A stretch of DNA of 27,355 nucleotides from Pseudonocardia sp. Its GTDB lineage: Bacteria > Actinomycetota > Actinomycetes > Mycobacteriales > Pseudonocardiaceae. The stretch is taken from positions 1 to 27,355 of the forward strand of contig JASLAP010000341.1 of assembly GCA_030147065.1 (NCBI GenBank), given 5' to 3'. How positions within the stretch are numbered: the first letter of the stretch is position 1; each line of letters opens with the position of its first letter. The notes under the pieces were generated by a model. It ran no database searches. It had not been told where the DNA came from and was given only the letters and a program-made list of their open reading frames with translations. Positions 15,801 to 22,530 of this stretch are shown piece after piece. The translations under genes and the position numbers were made by a program.

Positions 15801-16893
15801 CGAACTGCTCGGCAACGCCGGCCGGGCGGGCCGCCTCGACGCGCTCGTCGGCGCGGTGCTCGACGACCCGGACGCCGCGGCGGTGCACGAGCGGCTGCGG
15901 GCCCTGGTCGGCGACGCCTGGTTGCGGACCCACCGGCCGTCCCCACCCATCCCCGACGGGCACGAGCCCGGCCCACGGAAGGATCGACCCATGGCGACAC
16001 CGGGCCTCGCGGAGACGCCGCTCGAAGCGGCGACCCGGCCACTGTCCTACTACGACGGCTACGCCGGCTACGACCCGGCGTTCCTCGGCACCGAGATCCC
16101 CCTGCCGACGCTCACCGGCGAACAGCGCAGGGCGGCGGCGACCAGGATCGGGGCCGGGCCCGGCGAGGACCCCACCGTGATCCCGTACACGCACTTCAGC
16201 GTGGTGCTCAACCGCGTGCGCCAGCTCGCCTTCTACACCGTGGTGAACATCGACGGCACCGCGCTGGTCGACCTGCCCCGCGACCGCGACCGCTGGTTCC
16301 TCGACCCGCGGATCGCCGAGTCGGAGCAGATCGGCGAGGAGCTCTACCGGCGCAACGCGCTGGACCGCGGGCACCTGGTCCGCCGCCTGGACCCGGTGTG
16401 GGGCGCCGACCCGCAGCGGCCCAACGACGACACGTTCCACTTCACCAACTGCTCGCCGCAGCACGAGCGGTTCAACCAGGGCCGGGACCTCTGGCAGGGC
16501 CTGGAGAACGCCATCCTCGCGAACGCCGCGGTGCGCGCCCGCCGGATCAGCGTGTTCACCGGCCCGGTCTTCGCCGACGACGACCCGATCCACAAGGGCG
16601 TGCGGCTCCCGCTCGCCTACTGGAAGGTCGTCGCCTACGACCGGCTGGACGGCACCCCGGCCACCGCCGCGTACGTCCTGGAACAGGCCAGGCTGGTCGA
16701 GGACATGCTCGCCGCCGAGGCCCGGTTCGAGCCGGGCGCCTACCGGATCACCCTGGCCGAGCTGCGCACCCGCACCGGCCTGGACTTCGACCACCTGGCC
16801 GGCCACGAACTACCGCTGTCGAGCTCGGGGTTGGAGGGCCGCGGGGCGGACCGGGTGCGTATCGCGGACGACTACTCCAATCTCGTGTTCTGA
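12856..16893 (+). CDS. STAND NTPase + EAD1-like domain + DNA/RNA non-specific endonuclease
   Basis: The 1345-residue frame starts at GTG 12856, 6 bases after GGAGG (12845-12849), inside the end of the previous gene. Residues 1-165 are a helical region of unknown fold. A NACHT/NB-ARC-type NTPase follows: Walker A GIGGIGKST with Lys218, Walker B LVVVLDTVEEL with Asp327, and GGIPLTLRLAADV near 420, like the GLPL motif. Residues about 600-930 are Ala/Arg-rich helical repeats, probably the sensor or oligomer superstructure. Residues about 941-1020 are EAD1-like (DLEDVVLTAYPSPTEVHMLA, LDALVGAVLDDPDAA). After a Pro-rich linker, residues 1046-1345 are a NUC1-type nuclease: DRGHLV with His1173, FTNCSPQHERFN with Asn1198, LWQGLENAI. 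STAND proteins switch on by oligomerising after sensing a trigger; here a nuclease and a homotypic adaptor are in one chain. Confidence 0.9.
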   Translation: MDRDQALSILDESRRAEQLVGSDLTARLALLATFDPQRLGDDPAADDVVRLLSRQLPARDGHQVAMLDDRWRIEAVAALLREGGPALLRRVRAGVEAHHDSPLQRMMDAFVDGRRLPVDMTDENDLLAALEVWRWASEALARAQLTGTVSIEPGRDVVESRLALLDVTRAVRRLADAGCVGRERELKQLHAYRLTAALPPGLGGEPAMVVHGIGGIGKSTLVARFVVDLLGAVERGEPMAWAYLDLDRPSLSSGDPAVVLNDVVRQIGAQFPDHRRVLEHSRDVAHRRTKGAGLEASDTAASYRQRVAGFASAMRSIGVGSLVVVLDTVEELERTAPARAADLDDLFAAWAGELPRFRLVVAGRRVPAVFVDPQRPDRQLHLLPLDDDAAGALLRFFVQRSPQPPAHRIDDALVQQVVGLVGGIPLTLRLAADVLVREGEAAVTDAAARARAVDRVREEFVRGFLYQRILGHVRARDPARTAELRQVARAALVLRWITPALVGRVLLPVAAQTSAANDVFDELGSEVALVERDGDVLRLREELRGPALAALRLDDPQLVEQVHQRAAAFFAAEPGAAATVEFAYHRIALGDPVTGFGPDVLRGLLPSLADLPEAAAVLVRRAVDDPAVLPAARDRAARERAVLAEADAALRNGETRRAGELLAGATDRPEGTELHRLDSRLAESRGDLAEAVAAARRDLAAATVSGGATRVAAAGVRLAGLLERQGRPDEAGSVLQETSDAPLLAARPELRLELLLNRLTLLERAGHLDDGLRWRLGLEVRALVQRSGPRAVTAHTALARLLAAALGREEPERIRQAARLVGLGHEEDRRRVLVLVAALAAWDSAPPEPGRLARLCGLPIDGSEPGDVRRAWTVLAGLGTDAGLLLERLWSGAPPPEPVREALRMIYLWWGLAAEPDGPGDDRATHFLAERPLDWSRPETLDLEDVVLTAYPSPTEVHMLADRAGLDPASISWSTTSRRITRELLGNAGRAGRLDALVGAVLDDPDAAAVHERLRALVGDAWLRTHRPSPPIPDGHEPGPRKDRPMATPGLAETPLEAATRPLSYYDGYAGYDPAFLGTEIPLPTLTGEQRRAAATRIGAGPGEDPTVIPYTHFSVVLNRVRQLAFYTVVNIDGTALVDLPRDRDRWFLDPRIAESEQIGEELYRRNALDRGHLVRRLDPVWGADPQRPNDDTFHFTNCSPQHERFNQGRDLWQGLENAILANAAVRARRISVFTGPVFADDDPIHKGVRLPLAYWKVVAYDRLDGTPATAAYVLEQARLVEDMLAAEARFEPGAYRITLAELRTRTGLDFDHLAGHELPLSSSGLEGRGADRVRIADDYSNLVF
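15977..15993 (+). promoter_or_regulatory. Internal ribosome binding site and ATG for a free nuclease
   Basis: GGAAGGA (15977-15983) lies 7 bases before an in-frame ATG (15991) at the exact border between the Pro-rich linker and the nuclease domain. Initiation here would give a separate 300-residue endonuclease (15991-16893) in addition to the fused 1345-residue product. Position and spacing are near ideal. Whether this is the trace of two former genes joined by loss of a stop codon, or deliberate dual expression, cannot be told from sequence. Confidence 0.6.
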
Positions 16894-16932
16894 GCGCGGC
16901 CGCCGGGCCTCCGGCATGGCAGGCTGCCCGTC

Positions 16933-17769
16933 GTGCAGCACGGCGTGGTGACCTTCCTGACCGACTACGGCATCGACCCCCTCGCGCTCGCCCGGGCTGT
17001 CGAGGAGCGCGGGTTCGACGCGCTGTTCCTCACCGAGCACACCCACATCCCGGTCAGCCGGGAGTCGCCGTGGCCGGGCGGGGGTGAGCTGCCGCAGCGC
17101 TACGCGCACACGTTCGACCCGTTCGTGGCCCTCGGCGCGATGGCCGCGGTCACCGGGCGGATCGCCCTGGGCACCGCGGTCAGCCTGGTGGCCCAGCACG
17201 ACCCGATCGTGCTGGCCAAGGCGGTGGCGAGCGCCGACCGGATCAGCGGTGGGCGCTTCGAGTTCGGCGTCGGGCCGGGGTGGAACCGCGAGGAGATGGC
17301 CAACCACGGCGTCGACCCGCGTTCGCGCACGGCCCGGATGCGCGAGCACGTGCTGGCGATGCGCGAGCTGTGGACCGCCGAGGAGGCGCAGTTCCACGGC
17401 CGGTTCGTCGACTTCGACCCGGTCTGGTCGTGGCCGAAGCCGGTGCGGGTGCCGCCGGTGCTGATCGGGGGCGGCGGGCCGACCGTGCTGGACCGGGTGC
17501 TGGAGTACGGCGACGGGTGGATCCCGCTGCGCGTCCCGCTCGCCGGCCTGGCGGAGTTCGGGGCCAGGACCGCCGAACTGCAGCGGCGCGCGGCCGACGC
17601 CGGGCGCGGGCACCTGCCCGTCACCGTCTACGGGGCCGTGGCCAAGCCCGAGGCCGTGGACTCCTACCGACAGGCCGGCGTGGACCGGGTGCTGTACGAA
17701 CTCCCCGACGCGCGCGACCCCGACGAGGTGCTGCGCACGCTCGATCAGCTCGCCGAGCTGCGGAGCTGA
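16933..17769 (+). CDS. LLM class F420-type oxidoreductase
   Basis: The 278-residue protein is a full-length luciferase-like monooxygenase-fold enzyme of the F420-dependent group. Evidence is the order of motifs: LARAVEERGFDALFLTEHTH near residue 18-36, ALGTAVSLVAQHDPIVLAKA near 78-97, GRFEFGVGPGWNREEMANHG near 106-125, and VPPVLIGGGGPTVLDRVLEY near 175. Members use F420 (or FMN) to oxidise or reduce small organic substrates in the cytoplasm; the substrate is unknown. GTG 16933 is chosen because the protein begins in the family's first strand; CAGGCT (16920-16925) is 7 bases upstream and there is no ribosome binding site, so leaderless initiation is likely. It follows the STAND/nuclease gene by 39 bases but looks like an independent unit. 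Confidence 0.88.
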   Translation: MQHGVVTFLTDYGIDPLALARAVEERGFDALFLTEHTHIPVSRESPWPGGGELPQRYAHTFDPFVALGAMAAVTGRIALGTAVSLVAQHDPIVLAKAVASADRISGGRFEFGVGPGWNREEMANHGVDPRSRTARMREHVLAMRELWTAEEAQFHGRFVDFDPVWSWPKPVRVPPVLIGGGGPTVLDRVLEYGDGWIPLRVPLAGLAEFGARTAELQRRAADAGRGHLPVTVYGAVAKPEAVDSYRQAGVDRVLYELPDARDPDEVLRTLDQLAELRS

Positions 17770-17803
17770 CCGCCACCGGCGGGCCGCGGGTGCCGGCTGG
17801 CGG
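17770..17803 (+). terminator. Hairpin after the F420-type oxidoreductase gene
   Basis: CCGCCACCGG (17770-17779) pairs with CCGG-C-TGGCGG (17793-17803), giving 10 base pairs with one bulged C and a 13-base loop, directly after the stop codon. No T-run follows. Confidence 0.5.
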
Positions 17804-17883
17804 GAATGCGCCGAGCGGTGCGGTCTCGCTCCCATTACGGTCCCGTCGAGCGTCGGTCACGACGACCGGCTGGGAGGTGCGAC

Positions 17884-18885
17884 ATGACTGACGGGACCGA
17901 GGGTGGCCCGCAGGGCGAGCGGGACACCGACGTGCTGACCGTCGGTGCGACCGACCGAGCCCGGGCGCACCGCGACGCGATGACGGAGCTGGAGCTGGGC
18001 GAGGCCGCGCTGGCGGCCGGCGACACCGCCACCGCCGAGGAGCACCTGTGGTCCGGGGTGATCCTCGCCTGGCGGGCGGTGGCCGCCGACGAGCACGACC
18101 AGATCGCCCTGCACGACCTCGCCGACGGCTACCAGCGGCTGAGCCGGCTGTCGCTGGCCGGCGGCGACACCGCGGGCGCCGAGCAGTTCCTCCGCCAGCA
18201 CCTGGCCACCGCGCACCGGCAGGCCGCGGCCCGGCCCGGCCCGCAGGCCGTGCGGGACGTCGCGGCGGCCCACGGGAAGCTCGGCGACCTGGCCCTCGCC
18301 ACCGGCGACAGCACCGCGGCGGGCCAGCACTACCGCAACCAGCTCACGGCGCTGCGACAGTTGCCGGGCGACGGGACCGACGTGCCGGAGCAGTGCGAGC
18401 TGGCCGCCTGCCACTTCCGGATCGGCGACCGCGCGCTGGCGACCGGGGACGCCTACAACGCCGACCGCAACTACCGCGACGGCCTGGCCGTGGCGCGCCG
18501 GCTGGTCTACACCGACCCGGACAGCGGCGAGGCCCGCCGGATGCTCGGGATCGCCTACGACAAGGTCGGCAACGTGGCCATGGCAGCCGGCGACGTCGCG
18601 GTCGCGGGCGTGCTCTACGGCCGCAGCGTGCACCTGACCCGGCAGGCGCTGGAGATCGACCCGCGCGACGCCGAGACCCTGCGCGACCTGTCGATCTCCC
18701 ACGAGAAGCTGGCCGAGACGGCCACCGCCACCGGCGACACCGCGACCGCGGTCGAGCAGTTCCGCGAGGCGCTCGCGGCCGTGCAGCGGATCGTCGAGGC
18801 CGACCCGGACAGCCAGGCGGCGCGCGACGAGCTGGCCTACCTCACCGGCCGGCTCAGCGCGGCCCGCAGCGGCACCGGCGGCTGA
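17884..18885 (+). CDS. Tetratricopeptide-repeat protein
   Basis: The 333-residue acidic protein is made of helix-turn-helix repeats of roughly 45-50 residues. Each unit ends in a similar segment: ALAAGDTATAEEHLWSGV, SLAGGDTAGAEQFLRQHL, ALATGDSTAAGQHYRNQL, ALATGDAYNADRNYRDGL, AMAAGDVAVAGVLYGRSV and ATATGDTATAVEQFREAL, which is the second TPR helix of six units. There are no membrane segments, signal peptide or catalytic motif; it is likely a cytoplasmic scaffold for protein binding. ATG 17884 is chosen because GGGAGG (17872-17877) lies 6 bases before it; the frame is open further upstream but without a binding site. A weak hairpin separates it from the convergent marR gene. Confidence 0.85.
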   Translation: MTDGTEGGPQGERDTDVLTVGATDRARAHRDAMTELELGEAALAAGDTATAEEHLWSGVILAWRAVAADEHDQIALHDLADGYQRLSRLSLAGGDTAGAEQFLRQHLATAHRQAAARPGPQAVRDVAAAHGKLGDLALATGDSTAAGQHYRNQLTALRQLPGDGTDVPEQCELAACHFRIGDRALATGDAYNADRNYRDGLAVARRLVYTDPDSGEARRMLGIAYDKVGNVAMAAGDVAVAGVLYGRSVHLTRQALEIDPRDAETLRDLSISHEKLAETATATGDTATAVEQFREALAAVQRIVEADPDSQAARDELAYLTGRLSAARSGTGG

Positions 18886-18893
18886 CCCGACGA

Positions 18894-18919
18894 GGCCCGC
18901 TCCCTCCGCGAACCGGGCC
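18894..18919. terminator. Weak hairpin between convergent genes
   Basis: GGCCCG (18894-18899) and CGGGCC (18914-18919) form a 6-bp stem with a 14-base loop in the 36-base gap between the TPR gene and the convergent MarR-family gene. A shared terminator is possible but the stem is short. Confidence 0.3.
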
Positions 18920-18921
18920 GG

Positions 18922-19380
18922 TCAGGCCCGCTCGGCGGCGTCGCGCTGCGTCGCGAGCACCCGCTCCAGGCCGGTCGTGATCGCGGTCCGCTCCTGCGGG
19001 GTGAGGTGGTCGGTGAAGTGGCGCGCGATGCCCTCGAGGTAGGTCGGCGCCGCCGCCCGTAACCGGGCCCGGCCCGCCTCGGTGAGCACCGCCCAGTTGC
19101 CGCGCCGGTCGGTCGGGTCCGGCTCGCGCACCACCAGACCGGCGCGGGCCATCTCGTCGACGATCCGGCTGATCCGCGACCGGGACAGCACCGCGCGCTC
19201 CCCCAGCTCCTGCATGCGCAGCCGGCGCCGCTCGGCGGAGTTCAGCTCCAGCAGGACGTCGTACCAGGCCAGCGGCAGGTTCTGGGCCCGCTCCAACTCG
19301 CGCTCCAGCCGGCGCACCACCGCGGCGTGCGTGCGCAGCAGGGCCGCCCAGGCGGCCGTGTCCTCGGTGTTCCCGGTCAC
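18922..19380 (-). CDS. MarR family transcriptional regulator
   Basis: The 152-residue protein is a full-length MarR winged-helix dimer. It shows LAWYDVLLELNSAERRRLRM (helix 2-3) near residue 36-55, the recognition helix in ERAVLSRSRISRIVDEMARA near 62-81, the wing DPTDRRGNWAVLTEAGR near 88-104, and a long C-terminal dimer helix. MarR proteins repress nearby genes until a ligand or oxidant releases them. GTG 19380 is chosen because TAGGAT (19387-19392, minus strand) ends 6 bases before it, so the mRNA is likely leaderless. The gene is divergent from an azoreductase, and two identical palindromes lie between, so it most likely represses both itself and the azoreductase. Confidence 0.93.
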   Translation of the reverse strand: MTGNTEDTAAWAALLRTHAAVVRRLERELERAQNLPLAWYDVLLELNSAERRRLRMQELGERAVLSRSRISRIVDEMARAGLVVREPDPTDRRGNWAVLTEAGRARLRAAAPTYLEGIARHFTDHLTPQERTAITTGLERVLATQRDAAERA

Positions 19381-19386
19381 CTCGCC

Positions 19387-19392
19387 ATCCTA
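19387..19392 (-). promoter_or_regulatory. -10 element for leaderless marR mRNA
   Basis: On the minus strand TAGGAT is followed by 6 bases and then the GTG start of the MarR-family gene. The first palindrome (19400-19413) begins 7 bases upstream of it, well placed for autorepression. Confidence 0.55.
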
Positions 19393-19399
19393 CTTCTTG

Positions 19400-19440
19400 T
19401 GCGTGCGCACGCATCGCCATACTCTGTGCGTGCGCACGCA
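19400..19440. promoter_or_regulatory. Two identical 14-bp palindromic MarR operators around the azoreductase -10
   Basis: TGCGTGCGCACGCA occurs at 19400-19413 and again at 19427-19440, each a perfect palindrome, 27 bases apart start to start. Between them lies CATACT (19418-19423), a good -10 for the azoreductase gene. A dimer on each site would cover the -35 and the start region. Perfect duplicated palindromes next to a marR gene are strong evidence for its operator. Confidence 0.85.
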
Positions 19441-19456
19441 CTCTAAGGAGGACGAC

Positions 19457-20083
19457 ATGACCCGCCTGCTGCACATCGCCGCGTCACCCCGCGGTGCGGC
19501 CTCGGAATCGCTGACCCTGGCCCAGGAGTTCCTCGACGCGTTCGCCGCGACGAACCCGGACGCCGAGATCGACACCTTCGACCTGTGGGACGGCACGCTG
19601 CCCGCCTTCGGGCCCGCCGCCGCAGCCGCGAAGATGGCGGTCTTCGCCGGCCGGCAACCGACCGGCGAGGGCGCCGAGGCGTGGCGGGCCGCGGAGGCGA
19701 CGTTCCGCCGGTTCGCCGCCGCCGACCGCTACCTGTTCAGCGTGCCGATGTGGAACGCCGGCGTTCCCTACGTCCTCAAGCAGTTCATCGACGTGGTCAG
19801 CCAACCGGGGATGGTCTTCGGCTTCGACCCGGAGGCGGGCTACACCGGGCTGCTGACCGGCCGGAAGGCGGTCGCGATCTACACCAGTGCGGTCTACGGG
19901 CCGGGTAGAGGCCCGCGGTTCGGCTCGGACTTCCAGGCCCCGTTCCTCACCGACTGGCTGCACTGGGCCGGCGTCGAGGACGTGGCGGAGGTCCACTTCC
20001 GGCCGAACCTGGCCACCGCGGATGTGGACGCCGCGCGGATCGCGGCCCGCGCCCGCGCCCGCGACCTGGGCAAGGCGTTCTGA
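19457..20083 (+). CDS. FMN-dependent NADH-azoreductase/quinone reductase family
   Basis: The 208-residue protein is a flavodoxin-like NAD(P)H oxidoreductase of the AzoR type. Motifs in order: LLHIAASPRGAASESLTLAQ (flavin phosphate loop) at residues 4-23, YLFSVPMWNAGVPYVLKQF near 94-112, IDVVSQPGMVFGFD near 113-126, and IYTSAVYGPGRGPRFGSDFQ near 141-160. Such enzymes reduce azo dyes and quinones by two electrons with FMN as cofactor in the cytoplasm, which protects against quinone stress. AAGGAGGA lies a few bases before the ATG. Divergence from a MarR gene and the twin palindromes suggest induction by a quinone-like or electrophilic compound. A strong hairpin follows downstream. Confidence 0.92.
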   Translation: MTRLLHIAASPRGAASESLTLAQEFLDAFAATNPDAEIDTFDLWDGTLPAFGPAAAAAKMAVFAGRQPTGEGAEAWRAAEATFRRFAAADRYLFSVPMWNAGVPYVLKQFIDVVSQPGMVFGFDPEAGYTGLLTGRKAVAIYTSAVYGPGRGPRFGSDFQAPFLTDWLHWAGVEDVAEVHFRPNLATADVDAARIAARARARDLGKAF

Positions 20084-20201
20084 CCGCCCCCAGGAGGGTC
20101 GTCCGGCCCGGCCGGGTCCTCGCGACGGCTGCCCTGGTCGGGGCGTTCGTCGGAGCGGTGGGGTGTGCGCTGGAGGTCCTTGCCGTGGAGCCCGGACGCC
20201 A

Positions 20202-20235
20202 CGAGGGCCCGGACCGTGATCGGCCCGGGCCCTCG
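20202..20235. terminator. Strong bidirectional hairpin terminator
   Basis: CGAGGGCCCGG (20202-20212) and CCGGGCCCTCG (20225-20235) form a perfect 11-bp stem with a 12-base loop between the azoreductase gene and the convergent small membrane protein gene. It can serve both directions. Confidence 0.75.
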
Positions 20236-20251
20236 CACTGCACGTCGGCAG

Positions 20252-20626
20252 TCAGCCGCCGTAGCCGTCCAACTGGCTCTCCAGGTCCTGCAGGTCGCTC
20301 AGGCCCGGCGCCTGCCCGTTCGGCCCCTCCTGGAACTGCTCCAGGTTGCCGAGGCTGCCGGTCAGCGAGTCGGTGTACTCCGACAGCGCCGCCTGCGCCT
20401 GGTAGGCGGAGATGGCCATGTAGCCCAGCAACAGCAGGTTGACCGCAGAGATGGCCAGGATCGCCCAGACCACCCCGGCCGGAACCGCCGCCTTCGCGGC
20501 CGGGGCGTGCCCCGGCGCCTGCGGCGGAACCCCGCCCGGCGGCGGGTAGCCCGGAGCGCCGTATCCCTGCTGCGCCGGCGGGCCGTACCCACCGCTCATC
20601 CCACGCTCGTGGTAGCCACCGCTCAC
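20252..20626 (-). CDS. Small single-pass membrane protein with Pro/Gly/Tyr-rich N-terminus
   Basis: The 124-residue protein begins with a Gly/Tyr/Pro/Gln-rich region (about 1-45), has one clear membrane helix at about 48-73 (VVWAILAISAVNLLLLGYMA), and ends in an acidic, Gln/Asp-rich segment with coiled-coil-like character (LSDLQDLESQLDGYGG). Actinobacteria have many such proteins with low-complexity cytoplasmic heads and a single helix; no function is known for this one. GTG 20626 is preferred because GGGGGAG lies 5 bases upstream; a second start (ATG, residue 10) follows a short duplication of MSGGY. It is convergent with the azoreductase gene and is separated from the next gene by 305 bases. 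Confidence 0.75.
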   Translation of the reverse strand: MSGGYHERGMSGGYGPPAQQGYGAPGYPPPGGVPPQAPGHAPAAKAAVPAGVVWAILAISAVNLLLLGYMAISAYQAQAALSEYTDSLTGSLGNLEQFQEGPNGQAPGLSDLQDLESQLDGYGG

Positions 20627-20931
20627 TGTCTCCCCCTCGCTCCGTGCAGTGATGAAGTTCGGGCACTGATGACGAGCACGACTTCACCCCCGTTGTCGTC
20701 CGTACTCCCTCGACACACAGACGGGCGGGGGCCGGGGCCGGTTCAGCCCAGCCCCCCGGAAACCGTGGCGGGAACGCGACACCCGCCGGAGAACCACCGG
20801 CGGTCCCCGGGGCGTTGTGCTAAGCGCCTGCTTGCACGCGCGCCGGCTTCGGGCGCGACGCCCACGACTACGCTCCGCGGAGTGCCTCCGGTGCGAGACC
20901 GGAGCAGCAGCGGTGCGGGAGGGTCCCGACG
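20627..20931. other. Intergenic region with leader hairpin before the mannosyltransferase
   Basis: I see no gene. CTCCGGT (20886-20892) and ACCGGAG (20898-20904) make a 7-bp stem with a 5-base loop, next to the palindrome CTCCGCGGAG, upstream of the GGGAGGG binding site at 20917-20923. TACGCT (20869-20874) is a possible -10. Two divergent promoters must lie in this stretch. Confidence 0.35.
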
Positions 20932-22122
20932 ATGACCGAGGCGGGACACCGGCCGATCGAGGGCGACAGCCCGCCGCGCGTCCCCCCGGACCGTCCGCAC
21001 TCGACCCTGCTGCACGCGCTGGCCCCCGGGCTGGTCTACCTCGGCGTCCGGCTGTTCGGCCTGCTGGCGCTCGCCGCGATGGCCGCGTACGCCGGCTCCG
21101 ACGTCCTGCGCGAGCTGACCACCTGGGACGGCGCCTGGCTGCTGGCCATCGCCGAGCACGGCTACGCCGGTGTCCCGCCCGACCGGCTCGACGCCTTCGG
21201 CAACCGGACCGCGGACACCCCGCTCGGGTTCTTCCCCGGCTACCCGGCCCTGGTCGCCGCACTGAGCCTGGTGACCTCCGGCAACATCGAGGCGGCCGGG
21301 CTGCTGGCGTCCGCGGGGGCCGGGGTCGCCGCGGCGTACGGGCTGACCCGGCTCGGTGAGCTGGTGCCGGGCGGCTCCCGACGGGCCGGCCTGCTGCTCA
21401 CCGCGCTGTTCGCCGCGGCGCCGATGGGCGTGGTGCTGTCGATGACCTACACCGAGGCGCTGTTCAGCGCGCTGGCGGTGTGGGCGCTGGTCGGGGTGCT
21501 GCGCGAGCAGTGGCTGCTGGCCGGGGCGTGCGCGGCGGGGGCCGGGCTGGTGCGGCCGACCGCGACCGCGGTGGTGGCCGCCGTAGGGCTGGCCGCACTG
21601 GTCGCCGCGCTGCGCCGGCGCGGCGACTGGCACCCCTGGGTGGGCGGGCTGCTGGCCACCACCGGGCTGCTCGGCTACTTCGGCTACGTCGCGCTCCGCA
21701 CCGGCGAGCCGGACGGCTGGTTCGCCGTCCAGCGGGAGGGCTGGGGCTGGTACTTCGACGGCGGCGCGGCGACCGCCAGGTTCACCGCCGATGCCCTGGT
21801 CGGCGGCCAGTCGATCTTCGACGGGATGATCGTCCTCGCGCTGGCCGCGAGCCTGCTCCTGCTGGGCCTGCTGGCGTGGCTGCGCCAACCCTGGCCGTTG
21901 CTGGTCTACGGCGCGGTCGCGCTGCTGACGGTGTGGGGCACCGAGGGACTGGCCTACGCGAAGCTGCGGCTGCTGGTGCCGGTGTTCGTGCTCCTCGTCC
22001 CGGTCGCGCTGGGCCTGTCGCGGCGACGGCCGGGGACCGCGCTCGCGGTGGCCGGGGCGGCCGCGGTCGCCTCGGCCTGGTTCGGCGGGTACGCGCTGAC
22101 CATCTGGCAGTACGGCATCTGA
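20932..22122 (+). CDS. PIG-V-like membrane mannosyltransferase
   Basis: The 396-residue protein is polytopic, with about ten hydrophobic segments, and belongs to the GT-C type mannosyltransferase group resembling GPI mannosyltransferase 2 (PIG-V). The marker segments are ELTTWDGAWLLAIAEHGYAG near residue 62-81 and DTPLGFFPGYPALVAAL near 100-116: an Asp in the first luminal loop after a Trp and the FFPGYP motif are typical. It probably moves mannose from polyprenyl-phosphate mannose to a cell-envelope lipid or glycan outside the membrane. GGGAGGG (20917-20923) precedes the ATG. It stands alone between the small membrane protein and the ABM gene. The acceptor is unknown. Confidence 0.85.
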   Translation: MTEAGHRPIEGDSPPRVPPDRPHSTLLHALAPGLVYLGVRLFGLLALAAMAAYAGSDVLRELTTWDGAWLLAIAEHGYAGVPPDRLDAFGNRTADTPLGFFPGYPALVAALSLVTSGNIEAAGLLASAGAGVAAAYGLTRLGELVPGGSRRAGLLLTALFAAAPMGVVLSMTYTEALFSALAVWALVGVLREQWLLAGACAAGAGLVRPTATAVVAAVGLAALVAALRRRGDWHPWVGGLLATTGLLGYFGYVALRTGEPDGWFAVQREGWGWYFDGGAATARFTADALVGGQSIFDGMIVLALAASLLLLGLLAWLRQPWPLLVYGAVALLTVWGTEGLAYAKLRLLVPVFVLLVPVALGLSRRRPGTALAVAGAAAVASAWFGGYALTIWQYGI

Positions 22123-22184
22123 CACCGGCCCGCACCCCGTGCCGGGGCCGGACCGGCCGCGCGCGCGGGCTACGGTTGACGACG

Positions 22185-22526
22185 ATGAGCGTCGAGCAGC
22201 AGCCCGCAGCCGGGCAGAGCAACCGGGTCGGCCGCTACGTGCGGATGGTCGCCCACCCCGGGCAGGGCGGCGCGCTGGCCGCCACGCTGCTGCGGGTGGC
22301 GGAGGGCCTACGCGCGGCGCCGGGCTGCGAGCTGTACGTGGTCAACGCCTCCGCCGACGAGCCGGACACCGTCTGGGTCACCGAGGTGTGGGCCGACGAG
22401 GCCGCCTCGGACCGGGCGCTGTCGTCGGACCTGGGCGAGGTCGGGATCGGCGAGGTGCTGGAACTGCTGGCCGGGCCGCCGGAACTGGTCGACCTCACCC
22501 CGCTCGGCGGACCCGGCCTCAACTGA
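22185..22526 (+). CDS. Antibiotic biosynthesis monooxygenase (ABM) domain protein
   Basis: The 113-residue protein is one ABM ferredoxin-like domain: GRYVRMVAHPGQGGALAATL, then CELYVVNASADEPDTVWVTE and VWADEAASDRALSSD, the usual strand-helix-strand order. Members act as dimers in quinol oxidation, polyketide ring oxidation or as stress proteins; this one cannot be placed more precisely. ATG 22185 is chosen because the ABM fold starts soon after and TACGGT (22171-22176) is 8 bases upstream, suggesting a leaderless or very short leader; a longer frame open upstream lies inside the mannosyltransferase gene. It is convergent with terC and shares a strong terminator. Confidence 0.82.
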   Translation: MSVEQQPAAGQSNRVGRYVRMVAHPGQGGALAATLLRVAEGLRAAPGCELYVVNASADEPDTVWVTEVWADEAASDRALSSDLGEVGIGEVLELLAGPPELVDLTPLGGPGLN

Positions 22527-22530
22527 CCGC

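Noticed and set aside
12175..16806. A 1543-codon open frame on the minus strand over the STAND gene
   Set aside because: It is a shadow: in very GC-rich genes the antisense frame lacks stops. The product is low-complexity Arg/Gly/Pro/Gln-rich, and the plus-strand frame has clear STAND, EAD and nuclease motifs.
20101..20200. A stretch reading like a lipoprotein signal (VLATAALVGAFVGAVGCA) after the azoreductase gene
   Set aside because: There is no ATG, GTG or TTG start in that frame near the GGAGGG upstream, and the frame runs straight into the terminator hairpin.
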